Source: Globicatella sulfidifaciens DSM 15739 (lineage in GTDB: Bacteria > Bacillota > Bacilli > Lactobacillales > Aerococcaceae). From it: a stretch of 64,000 nt of DNA. The stretch covers positions 94,710-158,709 of the forward strand of contig NZ_FUWO01000004.1 in the NCBI RefSeq assembly GCF_900167405.1, read 5' to 3'. This document shows positions 53,857-62,880 of the stretch, piece by piece; position 1 is the stretch's first letter; every line of letters begins with the position of its first letter. The position numbers were made by a program, and so were the translations under genes. Under the pieces are notes generated by a model. The model was not told where the DNA came from. It saw only the letters and a list, made by a program, of their open reading frames with translations, and made no database searches.

Positions 53857-54903
53857 GTGAAAGTTGAAATTAAACCTTTTGGTCAATATGAAGGAATCGA
53901 CTATTCAGAGATTTTTATTACCAATAAACAAGGAACGCAAATCAGCTTTTGTGATCTAGGGGCACGTATCAATCGTTGGGGCCTCCAAAATGATAAGGGA
54001 GAGTATGAGCAAATTATTTTAGGGCATCAAAATGCTCAAGAAGTGTTTGATTCAGGTAGTTATTATGGGGCAACAATTGGTCGTGTCGCCGGTCGGGTAG
54101 AATTAGGTCAGGCGGTTATTGATGGTCAGTTATATCAACTAGAAACTAACGACAAGGCGAACCATTTACATGGTGGTTATGATGGCTTTGATTTACAAAA
54201 GTTCAATTTTGATATTATTGAAGCAGCAGATAAAGTTCGTGTTGAGTTTTCACTGTATGATAAAGCTGGACATAATCAGTATCCAGGTAACTTAACGTTA
54301 AAAGTAACGTATACTTATAATGAACAAAATGAATGGACTATTGATTACCAAGCAACAACAGATGCACCGACTATCTTTAATCCGACAAATCATGTGTATT
54401 TTAATTTAAACGGGAATAATACTCAAAGTATAGAAAATCACTTATTACAAGTTCATAGTGATAAATATATGCCATTAAAAAATGACACGATACCTTTAGG
54501 ACGATTAGAGCCTGTTGGTGATACGGTCTTTGACTTACGTGAAGCGGTCTTGATTGGTGACCGAGTTCATCAACCAGAACCTCAGTTTGATTATACGAAA
54601 GGCTTCGATCATCCATGGTTAATCGATAAAACTGTCGAAGGCCCACAAGCTATCATTCAATTACCAGCAAAGAATCGTCGTATTGAGATGACGACAACAG
54701 AAAATGCAGTGGTTATTTATACTCATGGCAACTTAACCAATATTAAGGAAATTTGGGGTCAGCCGTTGTTACCATTTGCAGGGGTCACTTTGGAAACACA
54801 AAACTTACCAAATGCTATTAATAATCCACTTCATGGTGATACCGTCTTAAGACCAGAAGATACTTTCACTAGTCGAACGGTTTATCGTTTAGTTACAGCG
54901 TAA
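53857..54903 (+). CDS. galM: Aldose 1-epimerase (galactose mutarotase)
   Basis: Interconverts the anomers of galactose ahead of GalK. It is 348 residues. Visible family features are NKQGTQISFCDLGARINRW, GATIGRVAGRV, HLHGGYDGFD (catalytic His), NPTNHVYFNLNG and the C-terminal glutamate in GVTLETQNLPNA. The start is GTG with GGAGT upstream. It shares the galK transcript. Confidence 0.95.
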   Translation: MKVEIKPFGQYEGIDYSEIFITNKQGTQISFCDLGARINRWGLQNDKGEYEQIILGHQNAQEVFDSGSYYGATIGRVAGRVELGQAVIDGQLYQLETNDKANHLHGGYDGFDLQKFNFDIIEAADKVRVEFSLYDKAGHNQYPGNLTLKVTYTYNEQNEWTIDYQATTDAPTIFNPTNHVYFNLNGNNTQSIENHLLQVHSDKYMPLKNDTIPLGRLEPVGDTVFDLREAVLIGDRVHQPEPQFDYTKGFDHPWLIDKTVEGPQAIIQLPAKNRRIEMTTTENAVVIYTHGNLTNIKEIWGQPLLPFAGVTLETQNLPNAINNPLHGDTVLRPEDTFTSRTVYRLVTA

Positions 54904-54913
54904 TATTAAAATA

Positions 54914-54998
54914 AACTGACTTAACGAGGTTGGGCAGACGAAGCGAAAATTATTTAATTTTCTACTTCTTTCCCACTCCCTGTTGAGTCGGTTTTTTA
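54914..54998 (+). terminator. Terminator after galM containing an interspersed repeat (copy D)
   Basis: AACTGACTTAAC pairs with GTTGAGTCGGTT (G-T pairs) and is followed by six T. The whole loop is one hairpin unit of the interspersed repeat (54926-54980, GGGCAGACGAAGCGAAAATTA ... TTTCCCACTCCC). So the repeat either inserted into or evolved as the apical arm of a terminator. Confidence 0.8.
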
Positions 54999-55151
54999 AT
55001 ATGTCATATAAATAAATATCTGGGTAAAAATTAGCTTTTGTAGTTTTATGATAGGAACTGAATTTTTATGTAAATTAAGCGTTTTGTCTCACCCTTATCG
55101 CAAGCCATCTTCAAATAGTGAAAGGAGCGAACGATTATTTTGCTCAAGGTT

Positions 55152-55832
55152 TTATAACCAAATTTCAACATTAGGTTTTTTAGTATTTAATAAAGACTTT
55201 TCGTGATATGGAATGGGTAATATTAATACAGAATCATCAATGGTTTCATCACTTAAAATACGGTACTGTGACGGACTATGCCCAAAATAATTTTTGAACA
55301 TCTTGGAAAACTGAAACGTATCTCGATAACCTACTTGTTCAGAAATTTCACTAATTTTTAATTGGCTAGAACGTAGTAAACGACCTGCTTGCGCCATACG
55401 ACTTTCAAGAAAAATTTGTTTCGGTGATAAATTAAAATATTTCTTACAAATTTGAAAGAGATAATTACGACTGATACCAAATTGTAAACCAACTTCTTCG
55501 ATTGTGATAGGAAGATGATAATTCGTTTTTAAATAGTGCCTGATATTTTGAGCGAGTTGTGGTACTTCAGGTAAGGTAAATCTTATAAATGTTGACGGGG
55601 CGATTAATTCAAGATTGATTTCTGCTAATAAGTTGTAAAGTAGTCCGATTATTTTTAATTTATTCGAAGTCATTTGTGGATTAATCGTTTCGAGAAAAGT
55701 GATTAGCTCGATTATTTGATAATACACAGCACTGTCTTCTTTAAAATGAAAGGTGTCACGGTGTGTAATAATAGTATCTTTTAAATAATGATCAATATTT
55801 TTGCCACCTAGAGCAATCCAACCAATTAGAAT
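55152..55832 (-). pseudogene. 5'-truncated AraC-family regulator
   Basis: The C-terminal AraC DNA-binding domain is intact: two helix-turn-helix motifs, SRNYLFQICKKYFNLSPKQI and SEISEQVGYRDTFQFSKMFK, then FGHSPSQYR. Upstream the frame stays open to an in-frame TGA (55835-55833) and reads like the end of an effector-binding domain (IGWIALGGKNIDHYL). No good start codon with a ribosome site exists; a GTG at 55727 would give 191 residues, against about 280 for full members. The missing front is replaced by the terminator of the next gene. I read it as a decayed remnant. Its target is unknown; galM ends 250 bp away, on the opposite strand. Confidence 0.7.
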
Positions 55833-55844
55833 TCACAAAATACT

Positions 55845-55899
55845 AAAAAGGAGTGAATTACTCGTGATAGCTTCCAATGCTCACGGGCAATTCACCCTT
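55845..55899 (-). terminator. Terminator after the HAD phosphatase gene
   Basis: On the minus strand AAAAGGgTGAATT-CCGTGA pairs with TCACG-AATTCAcTCCTTTT, followed by T. It abuts the truncated end of the araC remnant. Confidence 0.85.
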
Positions 55900-55909
55900 T
55901 TAATGAGGC

Positions 55910-56758
55910 CTATTTTTTCATGTTTTCTAATAATTCTTCGATGACAACCGCTACGCCATATTGATCATTACTAAAGGTCGTATGCGCAGCCATTTCTTTG
56001 ATTTCTTCACTCGCATTCGCCATGGCATAACTATTAGGACAAAGTTGTAACATGGAACGGTCATTTAAAGAATCACCAATCGTGACGACATTATCCATCG
56101 TATAACCTTGTTTTTCAATATATTTAATAATGGCAAGACCTTTTTGAGCATCTTTATGCGTAATTTCAAGATTTCCTGGTCCTGATGAAGTGACATCGAG
56201 TTCAGGGAATTTTTCAAGGTAAAGACGAGTTTGATGCAATTTGTCATCATTTTCATTCATAATCATCATTTTTAAAACTGGGTTTTCTTTCGAAAAAGTA
56301 AATTCTGAAGCATCTTTGTTTTCCATTAAATTATCTTTAATCTGAGCCGCAGTTAAATCGTCAAAGTCAAAGCGTTTTTGTAAATTTTTAAAGGTGTTTT
56401 GGATATATTCATCACGGTTATAAAAATAGGTATAAGCTTCGGTATATATAGTATACAATAAGTCATGGTCATTTAAATAAGCGATGACGCTTTCGATTGT
56501 CTCTTGTTCTAGGGGACAATCATAGATGACGTTTCCGTCTTTGTCGTGCACTAATGCACCGTTTAAATTAATCATCGCGCAAGATATATTTTGAGCTTTT
56601 GTTAAGCGACTGGCAGATTGGTAGTCACGTCCAGTTGCTATCATAAATTCTACCCCGGCAGCTTGCAAATCGTGGATAGCTTTAGCGGTGCGGTCATTGA
56701 TAGTATGTGTTTCGTCTAATAAAGTTCCGTCCATATCGGAAGCAAATAATTTGATCAT
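55910..56758 (-). CDS. Cof-type HAD-IIB phosphatase
   Basis: A 282-residue haloacid dehalogenase phosphatase with motif I SDMDGTLLDE (about 7-16), motif II IATGRD, the Lys in KGLAIIKY and motif IV IGDSLNDRSML. A C2 cap lies between motifs II and III. Substrates are probably sugar phosphates. I choose the ATG at 56758, 7 nt after GGGGG; ATG 56761 and TTG 56764 are possible. It is the second Cof-type gene in the window and is divergent from manA. Confidence 0.88.
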   Translation of the reverse strand: MIKLFASDMDGTLLDETHTINDRTAKAIHDLQAAGVEFMIATGRDYQSASRLTKAQNISCAMINLNGALVHDKDGNVIYDCPLEQETIESVIAYLNDHDLLYTIYTEAYTYFYNRDEYIQNTFKNLQKRFDFDDLTAAQIKDNLMENKDASEFTFSKENPVLKMMIMNENDDKLHQTRLYLEKFPELDVTSSGPGNLEITHKDAQKGLAIIKYIEKQGYTMDNVVTIGDSLNDRSMLQLCPNSYAMANASEEIKEMAAHTTFSNDQYGVAVVIEELLENMKK

Positions 56759-56790
56759 CATCAAACCCCCAAAATTAATCTGCTATTAGT

Positions 56791-56820
56791 TTACCATGAA
56801 CTAGGAAAAAGTGTTATAAT
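56791..56820 (+). promoter_or_regulatory. Promoter of manA
   Basis: TTACCA (56791-56796), 18-nt spacer, TATAAT (56815-56820). Confidence 0.5.
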
Positions 56821-56877
56821 ATCGAATGAAAAGATGTAAGTTTATTGAAAAGTTGTGAAAGGAAGGAAAGCTGTTTT

Positions 56878-57831
56878 ATGAAACCAATATTTTTAAAACC
56901 GGTATTGCAAGAGAAAATATGGGGTGGTAATAAATTAGGAATTTATTTTGATTTACCGATTCCTAGTAATCAAACTGGGGAAGGATGGATGATTAGTGGT
57001 CATCCAAACGGTGTTACAGAAGTAACGTCGCCAGCTGAGTTAAAAGGGCTACCTTTAGACCGTTTGTATAAAGAACACCCCGCATTGTTTGGCAATCCTA
57101 AAGAAGAAGTATTTCCTTTATTAACTAAAATCATTGATGCTTCGCAAGCCTTATCGGTACAAGTTCATCCAGATGACCAATATGCTGCGGCACATGAAGG
57201 AGCTGGCGAGTTAGGTAAAACGGAATGCTGGTATATTATTTCGGCGGCCCCTGGAGCTAAAATAGTGTATGGTCATACTGCTCAAACGAAAGAGGAATTT
57301 ATCGAACAAGTTGAAAAAGATAATTGGGATGAACTATTGACCGAAGTGCCGGTTAAAGATGGTGATTTTTTCTATGTGCCACATGGTACCATTCATGCGA
57401 TTGGTGCTGGTATTGTTATTTTAGAAATTCAACAAAGCTCAGATACTACTTATCGTGTCTATGATTATCATCGTACGGATGCAAACGGTCACGAGCGTGA
57501 ATTACATTTACAACAGTCTTTCGATGTGACGATGATTCCGCATCAAACGCCAGAATTAGAAATTACTATCGATGGCAATCAAGAGGGGCAAGTGGTGCAC
57601 TATTTAACCAATGAGTATTTTAGTGTTTACAAGTGGGACTTGAAAAAAGAGCTAGTGGTTGATTTACCTAAGAACTATTATTTGGCAACAGTCATTACCG
57701 GTGAAGGTGAAATGGAAGTCGATGGAACTGTGTATCCACTTAAATTAGCCGATTCATTTATTTTACCAACAGATATTCAATCAGTGACTCTACGTGGTGA
57801 TTTAGAAATAATGGTAGCCAATCCAGAATAA
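56878..57831 (+). CDS. manA: Mannose-6-phosphate isomerase, class I
   Basis: Interconverts mannose-6-phosphate and fructose-6-phosphate in mannose use or precursor supply. It is 317 residues. Zinc ligands and the signature are clear: SVQVHPDDQYA (about 94-104), LGKTECWYI, and the catalytic VPHGTIHAIG block. The ATG at 56878 follows AAGGAAGGAAAG; a TTG at 56845 opens the frame earlier without support. Length is typical for the Firmicutes short form. Confidence 0.95.
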   Translation: MKPIFLKPVLQEKIWGGNKLGIYFDLPIPSNQTGEGWMISGHPNGVTEVTSPAELKGLPLDRLYKEHPALFGNPKEEVFPLLTKIIDASQALSVQVHPDDQYAAAHEGAGELGKTECWYIISAAPGAKIVYGHTAQTKEEFIEQVEKDNWDELLTEVPVKDGDFFYVPHGTIHAIGAGIVILEIQQSSDTTYRVYDYHRTDANGHERELHLQQSFDVTMIPHQTPELEITIDGNQEGQVVHYLTNEYFSVYKWDLKKELVVDLPKNYYLATVITGEGEMEVDGTVYPLKLADSFILPTDIQSVTLRGDLEIMVANPE

Positions 57832-57843
57832 AGGAAGCAAGCA

Positions 57844-58452
57844 ATGTCTAATCAATATTTTGAAAATAATGAGCATTTGGATCACAATGTCAGAACGATT
57901 CAATTTCAATGGTTAAATTTCCCTTTAACCTTTAAAACCGATAGTGGCGTTTTCTCTAAAAATCAAGTCGATTATGGATCTAAAGTGTTATTAGAAGCGG
58001 TTGTGGAAGATTTATCTTCGCCGTTAATGGGGCCGATAGTTGAATTAGGGAGTGGGTATGGGCCGATTGCTATCAGTTTAGCTAAAAGTTATCCTACTAT
58101 TGAGGTGATTGGGGTTGAAATTAATCAACGAGCGCAATTACTTTCACAGGAAAACGCTGAACTTAATCGTGTGTTGAATTGTAGTTTTATTCATCATGAT
58201 GCGACAACTGTCACATTAGAAAAATCAGCTCAGGTTGTTGTAACAAATCCGCCAATTAGAGCAGGAAAAGCGGTTATTCAAGCGTTTGTTAAGCAAGCAC
58301 ACCAAATATTACAAGCAAACGGAACCCTTTATGTCGTGATTCAGAAGAAACAAGGTGCCCCTTCGATGGCTAAATATATGGAAACATTGTTTAACAATGT
58401 TGAAAAAATTACCCATGATAAAGGGTATTGGATTTTAAAGAGCGTAAAATAG
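57844..58452 (+). CDS. RsmC-like class I SAM methyltransferase (YbxB family)
   Basis: A 202-residue methyltransferase with SAM loop VELGSGYGPIAISLA (about 66-80) and the base-methylating motif VVTNPPIRAGK. It matches the short RsmC-like (YbxB) group; E. coli RsmC makes m2G1207 in 16S rRNA. The Gram-positive role is inferred. AGGAAGC lies upstream, 12 bp after manA, so they are probably co-transcribed. tadA and dnaX, its usual neighbours, are absent. Confidence 0.85.
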   Translation: MSNQYFENNEHLDHNVRTIQFQWLNFPLTFKTDSGVFSKNQVDYGSKVLLEAVVEDLSSPLMGPIVELGSGYGPIAISLAKSYPTIEVIGVEINQRAQLLSQENAELNRVLNCSFIHHDATTVTLEKSAQVVVTNPPIRAGKAVIQAFVKQAHQILQANGTLYVVIQKKQGAPSMAKYMETLFNNVEKITHDKGYWILKSVK

Positions 58453-58495
58453 AAACAGGAACGTGTATTACAGGATGATACTATCCCCGATGATA

Positions 58496-58581
58496 AAAAA
58501 GGGACTGAACCACAGGGTGCTTCTCCTCACTTAACTGAAAGTGTAGCTAAGTGAGGAAATCCGAGTGATCAGTTCCTTTTT
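58496..58581 (+). terminator. Terminator after the RsmC-like gene
   Basis: AAAAAGGGACTGA pairs with TCAGTTCCTTTTT; inside, CCTCACTTA pairs with TAAGTGAGG. Confidence 0.88.
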
Positions 58582-58664
58582 GATGTTTTTAATGGTTCTA
58601 TAAATTTTAGAGGTTGGGCAAAAGCTTTTTTAAATTCTGTTCAGGTATATCTATTTAATTCAAA

Positions 58665-58935
58665 GCGCAGTGGTTGAGTGGCCTCAACCTGCGTCTTAAC
58701 GAGGTTAAAAATAAATTTGGTAAACTCAATCAAGTTATTGTTATTAAATTAAAAGCGCAGTAGTTGAGTGGCCTCAAACTGCGTCTTTCGACTTGTTTGA
58801 GGCCTACTCAACTGTGCGGGGGTGAACAGACGAAGCGAAAATCATTCATTTTCTACTTCTGGTTCACTCCCAACTGTGCGGGGGTGGGCAGACGAAGCGA
58901 AAACCATACGATTTTCTACTTCTTGCCCACTCCCG
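58665..58935. repeat. Composite interspersed repeat, copy E
   Basis: Two GCGCAGTGGTTGAGTGG-type elements (58665 and 58755 onward), the inverse GTTTGAGGCCTACTCAACTG at about 58796, and two hairpin units (58814-58875, 58876-58935). The first 160 bp are nearly identical by eye to copy B, including the sequence between the two elements. It separates the convergent rsmC-like and PPC genes and contains no gene. The 506-bp gap holds only this and the terminator. Confidence 0.88.
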
Positions 58936-58959
58936 TTTTTATGTACAAAAAGTCCGTGA

Positions 58960-59388
58960 TTAAGCGTCAAATTTCATATATTTAAAATTGTTAATTTCTT
59001 TGTCATCCTCACGAGTCATCTTGGTATCAATGATATTGATAATAACTTCTAAAGTGATACTCACTCTGGCATCAAGTAAATGTCCTCCGATTGTAGAATA
59101 ATCACTTCTACCAAGAACCGTATGCAAGTGAAGATGCGGCTCTCCATTATTTTGAGTAATGTTTCCATTCATCGATAAAACTTCAAATGCTTCTTCAAAA
59201 TCAACGGTTTTATAGTTTTGTAAATTTAAAAAAAAATAATTAAGTTGTGCCAAATCAACTGCTCCAATGGCACTAACGAATCCAGTTTGAATCGCTTCTT
59301 TTTTCGCCACTTCTTTCAAGCTATCCATCACATAATCGCCTCGGTCAAGGCGGACAATAATTTTTGAGTCAAAACGTTGGTATTCCAT
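58960..59388 (-). CDS. PPC (DUF296) domain protein
   Basis: A 142-residue stand-alone PPC/DUF296 domain. The diagnostic metal-site phrase GEPHLHLHTVLG (about 82-93) and TGFVSAIGAVD (about 35-45) are present. Bacterial members form trimers; plant relatives use the domain in AT-hook DNA-binding proteins. The function here is unknown. GAAGGAGGC precedes the ATG. Confidence 0.85.
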   Translation of the reverse strand: MEYQRFDSKIIVRLDRGDYVMDSLKEVAKKEAIQTGFVSAIGAVDLAQLNYFFLNLQNYKTVDFEEAFEVLSMNGNITQNNGEPHLHLHTVLGRSDYSTIGGHLLDARVSITLEVIINIIDTKMTREDDKEINNFKYMKFDA

Positions 59389-59563
59389 ATTTTAGCCTCC
59401 TTCAATTGATAACTCTATTATAACAAAAGATAAACTAATGTACTATTAATGTCGTTGTAGACTAGAATTTAATTCGTATAAATGATACCGATAATGTACC
59501 TGTTTTGAATAATGTAGTTATCAATGAACTAAAAGTCGAATCAACAATATTTTTTGAGTTTGA

Positions 59564-59722
59564 TTGAAAAAGCTAAATCTAAGTGGAACATATTCTAGTT
59601 TTGCGACGTTTGAAAAATGTGGTTATTGTGAGCAGGTCTTAACAGTTTTAAATACAAATAGAGGTAAACCAGTATTGTCTGTTACAGAATTAGTGTATAA
59701 TAAAATAAAGAGTATGAGGTGA
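59564..59722 (+). other. Small open frame with a CxxC motif before the two-component remnant
   Basis: A 52-codon frame starting TTG, with CGYC at 19-22 and no ribosome site. It ends just before the response-regulator remnant. Just upstream, another frame (ending TGA at about 59563) reads NDTDNVPVLNN. The two may be pieces of one decayed gene. I cannot assign a product; a signalling peptide precursor is possible given the neighbours but unsupported. The rest of 59389-59563 shows nothing else. Confidence 0.25.
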
Positions 59723-59728
59723 TGATTG

Positions 59729-59909
59729 GTGAGAATCGCAATTGTAGACGACCATAAGGAATTTAGAGAAAGGTTAGTGAGATATATCGAAGATAATGCC
59801 GCTAACTTAGAAATACCAGTGGATATTACTTGTTTTGCAGATGGGATTGAATTGGTTGATCGTTTTCTATCGAGTTTTGACATTATTTATTTAGATGTTG
59901 AAATGGAAT
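59729..59909 (+). pseudogene. Response-regulator remnant (receiver N-terminal part only)
   Basis: About 60 residues of a receiver domain, starting at GTG with GAGGTG upstream: IAIVDDHKEFRERL and IIYLDVEME, which includes the phospho-acceptor Asp. The D-V-E-M style fits LytTR/AgrA-type regulators. The frame then runs directly into membrane-kinase sequence and stops at 59935. The rest of the receiver and all of the output domain are missing. Confidence 0.75.
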
Positions 59910-59910
59910 T

Positions 59911-60967
59911 TATGGTATGTTGTTCATGTTTCTAGTCAAAGCCTTTATACTTTCTGAATTTTTAGCATCGATCGTATGGCAAATATATGTAACCTTTATT
60001 TTAGAAACAAGATTGGCTAACAATCTATTCGTTGAGTGTCTCAATTTTATTGGTATTGTTGCACTTATTTTAGCTATAATATTTTTTTAGGACCATAAGA
60101 TTAATTATGTAAGTTTAAAAAATGCCGTTAACCGCAAAATTGTTATTATGTTTATTATGACCGGTATTTTAATATTTTTAGCTAGCAATATCGGTTTTTT
60201 ACTCACTAAAACTGCTTATCGCTTAGGAAATTCTTATTCCGTCTTTTTTGTCAGAACGGTTGTTAATATCTCTGGTATTTGCCTATTATACATGCAACAA
60301 TATCAATTAATCGATCAAAATCGTCGACGTGAATTGGATGCGATTCAGAATTTGTTTCAATCGCAATATCATCAATATAAAGCTTATGCAGAGAATACGA
60401 ATTATATAAACCGGAAAGCCCATGATTTAAAGCATCAAATACAAGTGATTTTAGCGGAAAATGATGTTGAAGTTCGCCGTCGTTATTTATCAGATTTGAA
60501 CGATGTGATTCAAAGTTTGAATCATAAAATTGAAACGGGTAATGGTGTTTTGGATACGATTTTGACACGAAAAAATATGTATTGTCAAGAACACGATATT
60601 AGTCTTACTTGTATTGCTAATGGTGCTTTACCTCATAATATGGAAATTATGGATATCTGTAGACTATTTGGAAATGCATTAGATAATGCGATTGAGCACG
60701 TGGAGAAAATTCCTGAAACAGAGAAAAGATTAGTGACTCTTAAGTTACAAAATCGCGGAAAAATGGTAATATTAAGAGTAAACAATTATTGTATCGATGA
60801 CCAATTGAACTTAATGGTTATACCCGAGACCTCAAAAAAAGGATAAGGAAAATCATGGTTATGGTCTTAAGAATATTGATTTTATCGCTAAAAAATATGG
60901 TGGTAGTATGACGCTAGAGTTAGAAGACAACTGGTTTAGTTTGTGTGTAATGTTCCCAATTGTTTAG
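59911..60967 (+). pseudogene. Degenerate GHKL-type sensor histidine kinase
   Basis: A quorum-sensing-type (AgrC-like) kinase in pieces. One frame continues from 59911 through an in-frame TAG (60088-60090) into a 232-codon stretch with membrane helices, the phospho-acceptor region NRKAHDLKHQIQ and FGNALDNAIEHV (N box). It breaks at a seven-A run (60834-60840); one extra base shifts the frame, after which ENHGYGLKNIDFIAKKYGG (the G box and end) is readable to TAG at 60967. The 5' end is cut off by fusion with the regulator remnant. Confidence 0.85.
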
Positions 60968-60988
60968 GAATCAAAAGGAGTGAGTTGT

Positions 60989-62878
60989 TTGAAACGTTTA
61001 ACAAAAGTTTGGATTACTTTATGGTTAGCGCTATTGGTAATATTTCCTAGTTTAGTCAGTGCGCAAGAGGTAGACTTTAACATTATTAGCGAAAAAATAC
61101 ATGCCCAGATTAGCTCAGACGGCAGTGTGCGTTTTAGAGAAGAGTATGTTTATGATGTTGATTATATGAATGGTGCGTTGTTTCAAATTGATCGTACAGG
61201 ATATGAGTTAAAAGATTATCAAGTGGGTGTCAAAGATAATCAAACACAAGAGGATGAAATATTTGAAGAGACACCGACCGGTGCTAGTGAAACTTATCAA
61301 GTATCACAAGCCAGTGATATTTATGAATTTAAAGTTTACTATCCTGCCCAAAATGAAAAAGTAACCTTTGTTTTAGAATATACTTTAACCGATTTGGTGA
61401 CCAATTTCAGTGATACGGCAGAATTTAACCGTAAAATTGTGGGTCGAGGCATTGATGATTATTTAGATGTTGAAGCTTTGATTGTTTTACCTGGAAAGGT
61501 AGCGAACCAAGAAGATTTTAGAGCTTGGGGCCATGGTGCACCTCAAGGAGAGGTAGAGTTGGTCGAATATGAAGGAAAAAGTGCCATTAAAGTGACGGTG
61601 CCAAACAACCCACCGAAACAATTTGTGGAAGTGAATTCTATTTTCCCGATTGCGTTAACACCAAATAATCAAAACAAACGAGAAGTCGCGAAAAAAGATG
61701 AAATTATCGAGCGAGAGAACGATCAAGTCGAACGAGATCGTGAATCTTATGCGACTCAATTAGGTTGGATTCGACTTTTTGGAATGTTAATATCGATTCT
61801 GATGCCGGCTTTACCAATAGGGTTGTTAATTTATTATTTGAATAAAAAGAAAACTCTCAATCCCAATCCGATAAAGCTGCCGGATCATATCTATACTTTA
61901 CCTGAAGATATAACACCAGCATTAATGACGACATCCGTCTTTAAAGGAACACCAGGCACAGAAGACTTTACAGCTACAATTGTGGATTTAGCTAGAAAAG
62001 GATATTTAGTTCTTACTGAAGTTACCAAAGAAAGACGTGGTCTGTTTTCAAGAGGCGACCAATCAACCGTTTTAATTGAACCAGGTGAAAAATATGGCGA
62101 TGATAGCCAATTGCAAAAACATGAAAAGTACGCTTTAAAGTATGTAATGCCAACGAAGCAACCGGTGACGCTACAAGAGTTAGAAGAATCTGCCTCAAAG
62201 GATCGTAGCTTAGCTAAGAAAAACTATAATCTTTGGACCCGATTTATCAATTTCACCCAAGTAAGAGGGATGCAACTAAAAGGCAATAACAAAGAGCAGA
62301 AGATAGCGTCGGCAAATGGCGTCATGGGGTTGGTTTTTATCCCAATTTTTGTGGTAATTGCCATTAGTCTGATTAATCATACAGCGTATCAACATTTTAT
62401 CCCTTGGATTGCGATCATTGGAGGAGCTAGTTGGATTGCGACATTAATTATATTGTTAATTGTATTGTTTAAACCAATCCGGACAGCTGACCAGGATCGT
62501 CGTATCAAAGAGTGGACTGGATTTAAAAATATGTTGAATGATATTGGTAATTTTAATATGCGAGAAATTGGTTCGCTTGAGCTTTGGGAAGAGTTTTTGG
62601 TTTATGCTATTTCTTTAGGTGTCGCTGATAAAGTAGTTGAAGCCATGAAGATGGAGTTTAAACCAGTTGAATTAGAACAAATGCGTGTAGGAGGAGGATT
62701 CTATTCTAATCCATATATCTTAACACGTGGGATGAATCAATCCATTAGTAATACAATAGGAAGTGCTCAACCACGAACAACCAAATATAGTGGCACCAAT
62801 ACCGGTGGATTTGGTGGTGGATTTAGTGGTGGAAGTTCTGGTGGATCTGGTGGTGGATCAGGAGCTGGAGGCTTCTAA
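60989..62878 (+). CDS. DUF2207 membrane protein with glycine-rich tail
   Basis: A 629-residue membrane protein of the DUF2207 family. A signal peptide (about 1-25, ending VSA) precedes an extracytoplasmic domain (about 26-250). A membrane helix lies near 260-282, then a cytoplasmic segment, two helices (about 450-505), and a C-terminal Gly/Ser-rich tail (GGFGGGFSGGSSGGSGGG, about 607-629). The function is not known. I use TTG at 60989, 8 nt after AAGGAG; a GTG at 60980 overlaps that site. It is 2 bp from walJ and likely in its operon. Confidence 0.85.
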   Translation: MKRLTKVWITLWLALLVIFPSLVSAQEVDFNIISEKIHAQISSDGSVRFREEYVYDVDYMNGALFQIDRTGYELKDYQVGVKDNQTQEDEIFEETPTGASETYQVSQASDIYEFKVYYPAQNEKVTFVLEYTLTDLVTNFSDTAEFNRKIVGRGIDDYLDVEALIVLPGKVANQEDFRAWGHGAPQGEVELVEYEGKSAIKVTVPNNPPKQFVEVNSIFPIALTPNNQNKREVAKKDEIIERENDQVERDRESYATQLGWIRLFGMLISILMPALPIGLLIYYLNKKKTLNPNPIKLPDHIYTLPEDITPALMTTSVFKGTPGTEDFTATIVDLARKGYLVLTEVTKERRGLFSRGDQSTVLIEPGEKYGDDSQLQKHEKYALKYVMPTKQPVTLQELEESASKDRSLAKKNYNLWTRFINFTQVRGMQLKGNNKEQKIASANGVMGLVFIPIFVVIAISLINHTAYQHFIPWIAIIGGASWIATLIILLIVLFKPIRTADQDRRIKEWTGFKNMLNDIGNFNMREIGSLELWEEFLVYAISLGVADKVVEAMKMEFKPVELEQMRVGGGFYSNPYILTRGMNQSISNTIGSAQPRTTKYSGTNTGGFGGGFSGGSSGGSGGGSGAGGF

Positions 62879-62880
62879 AG

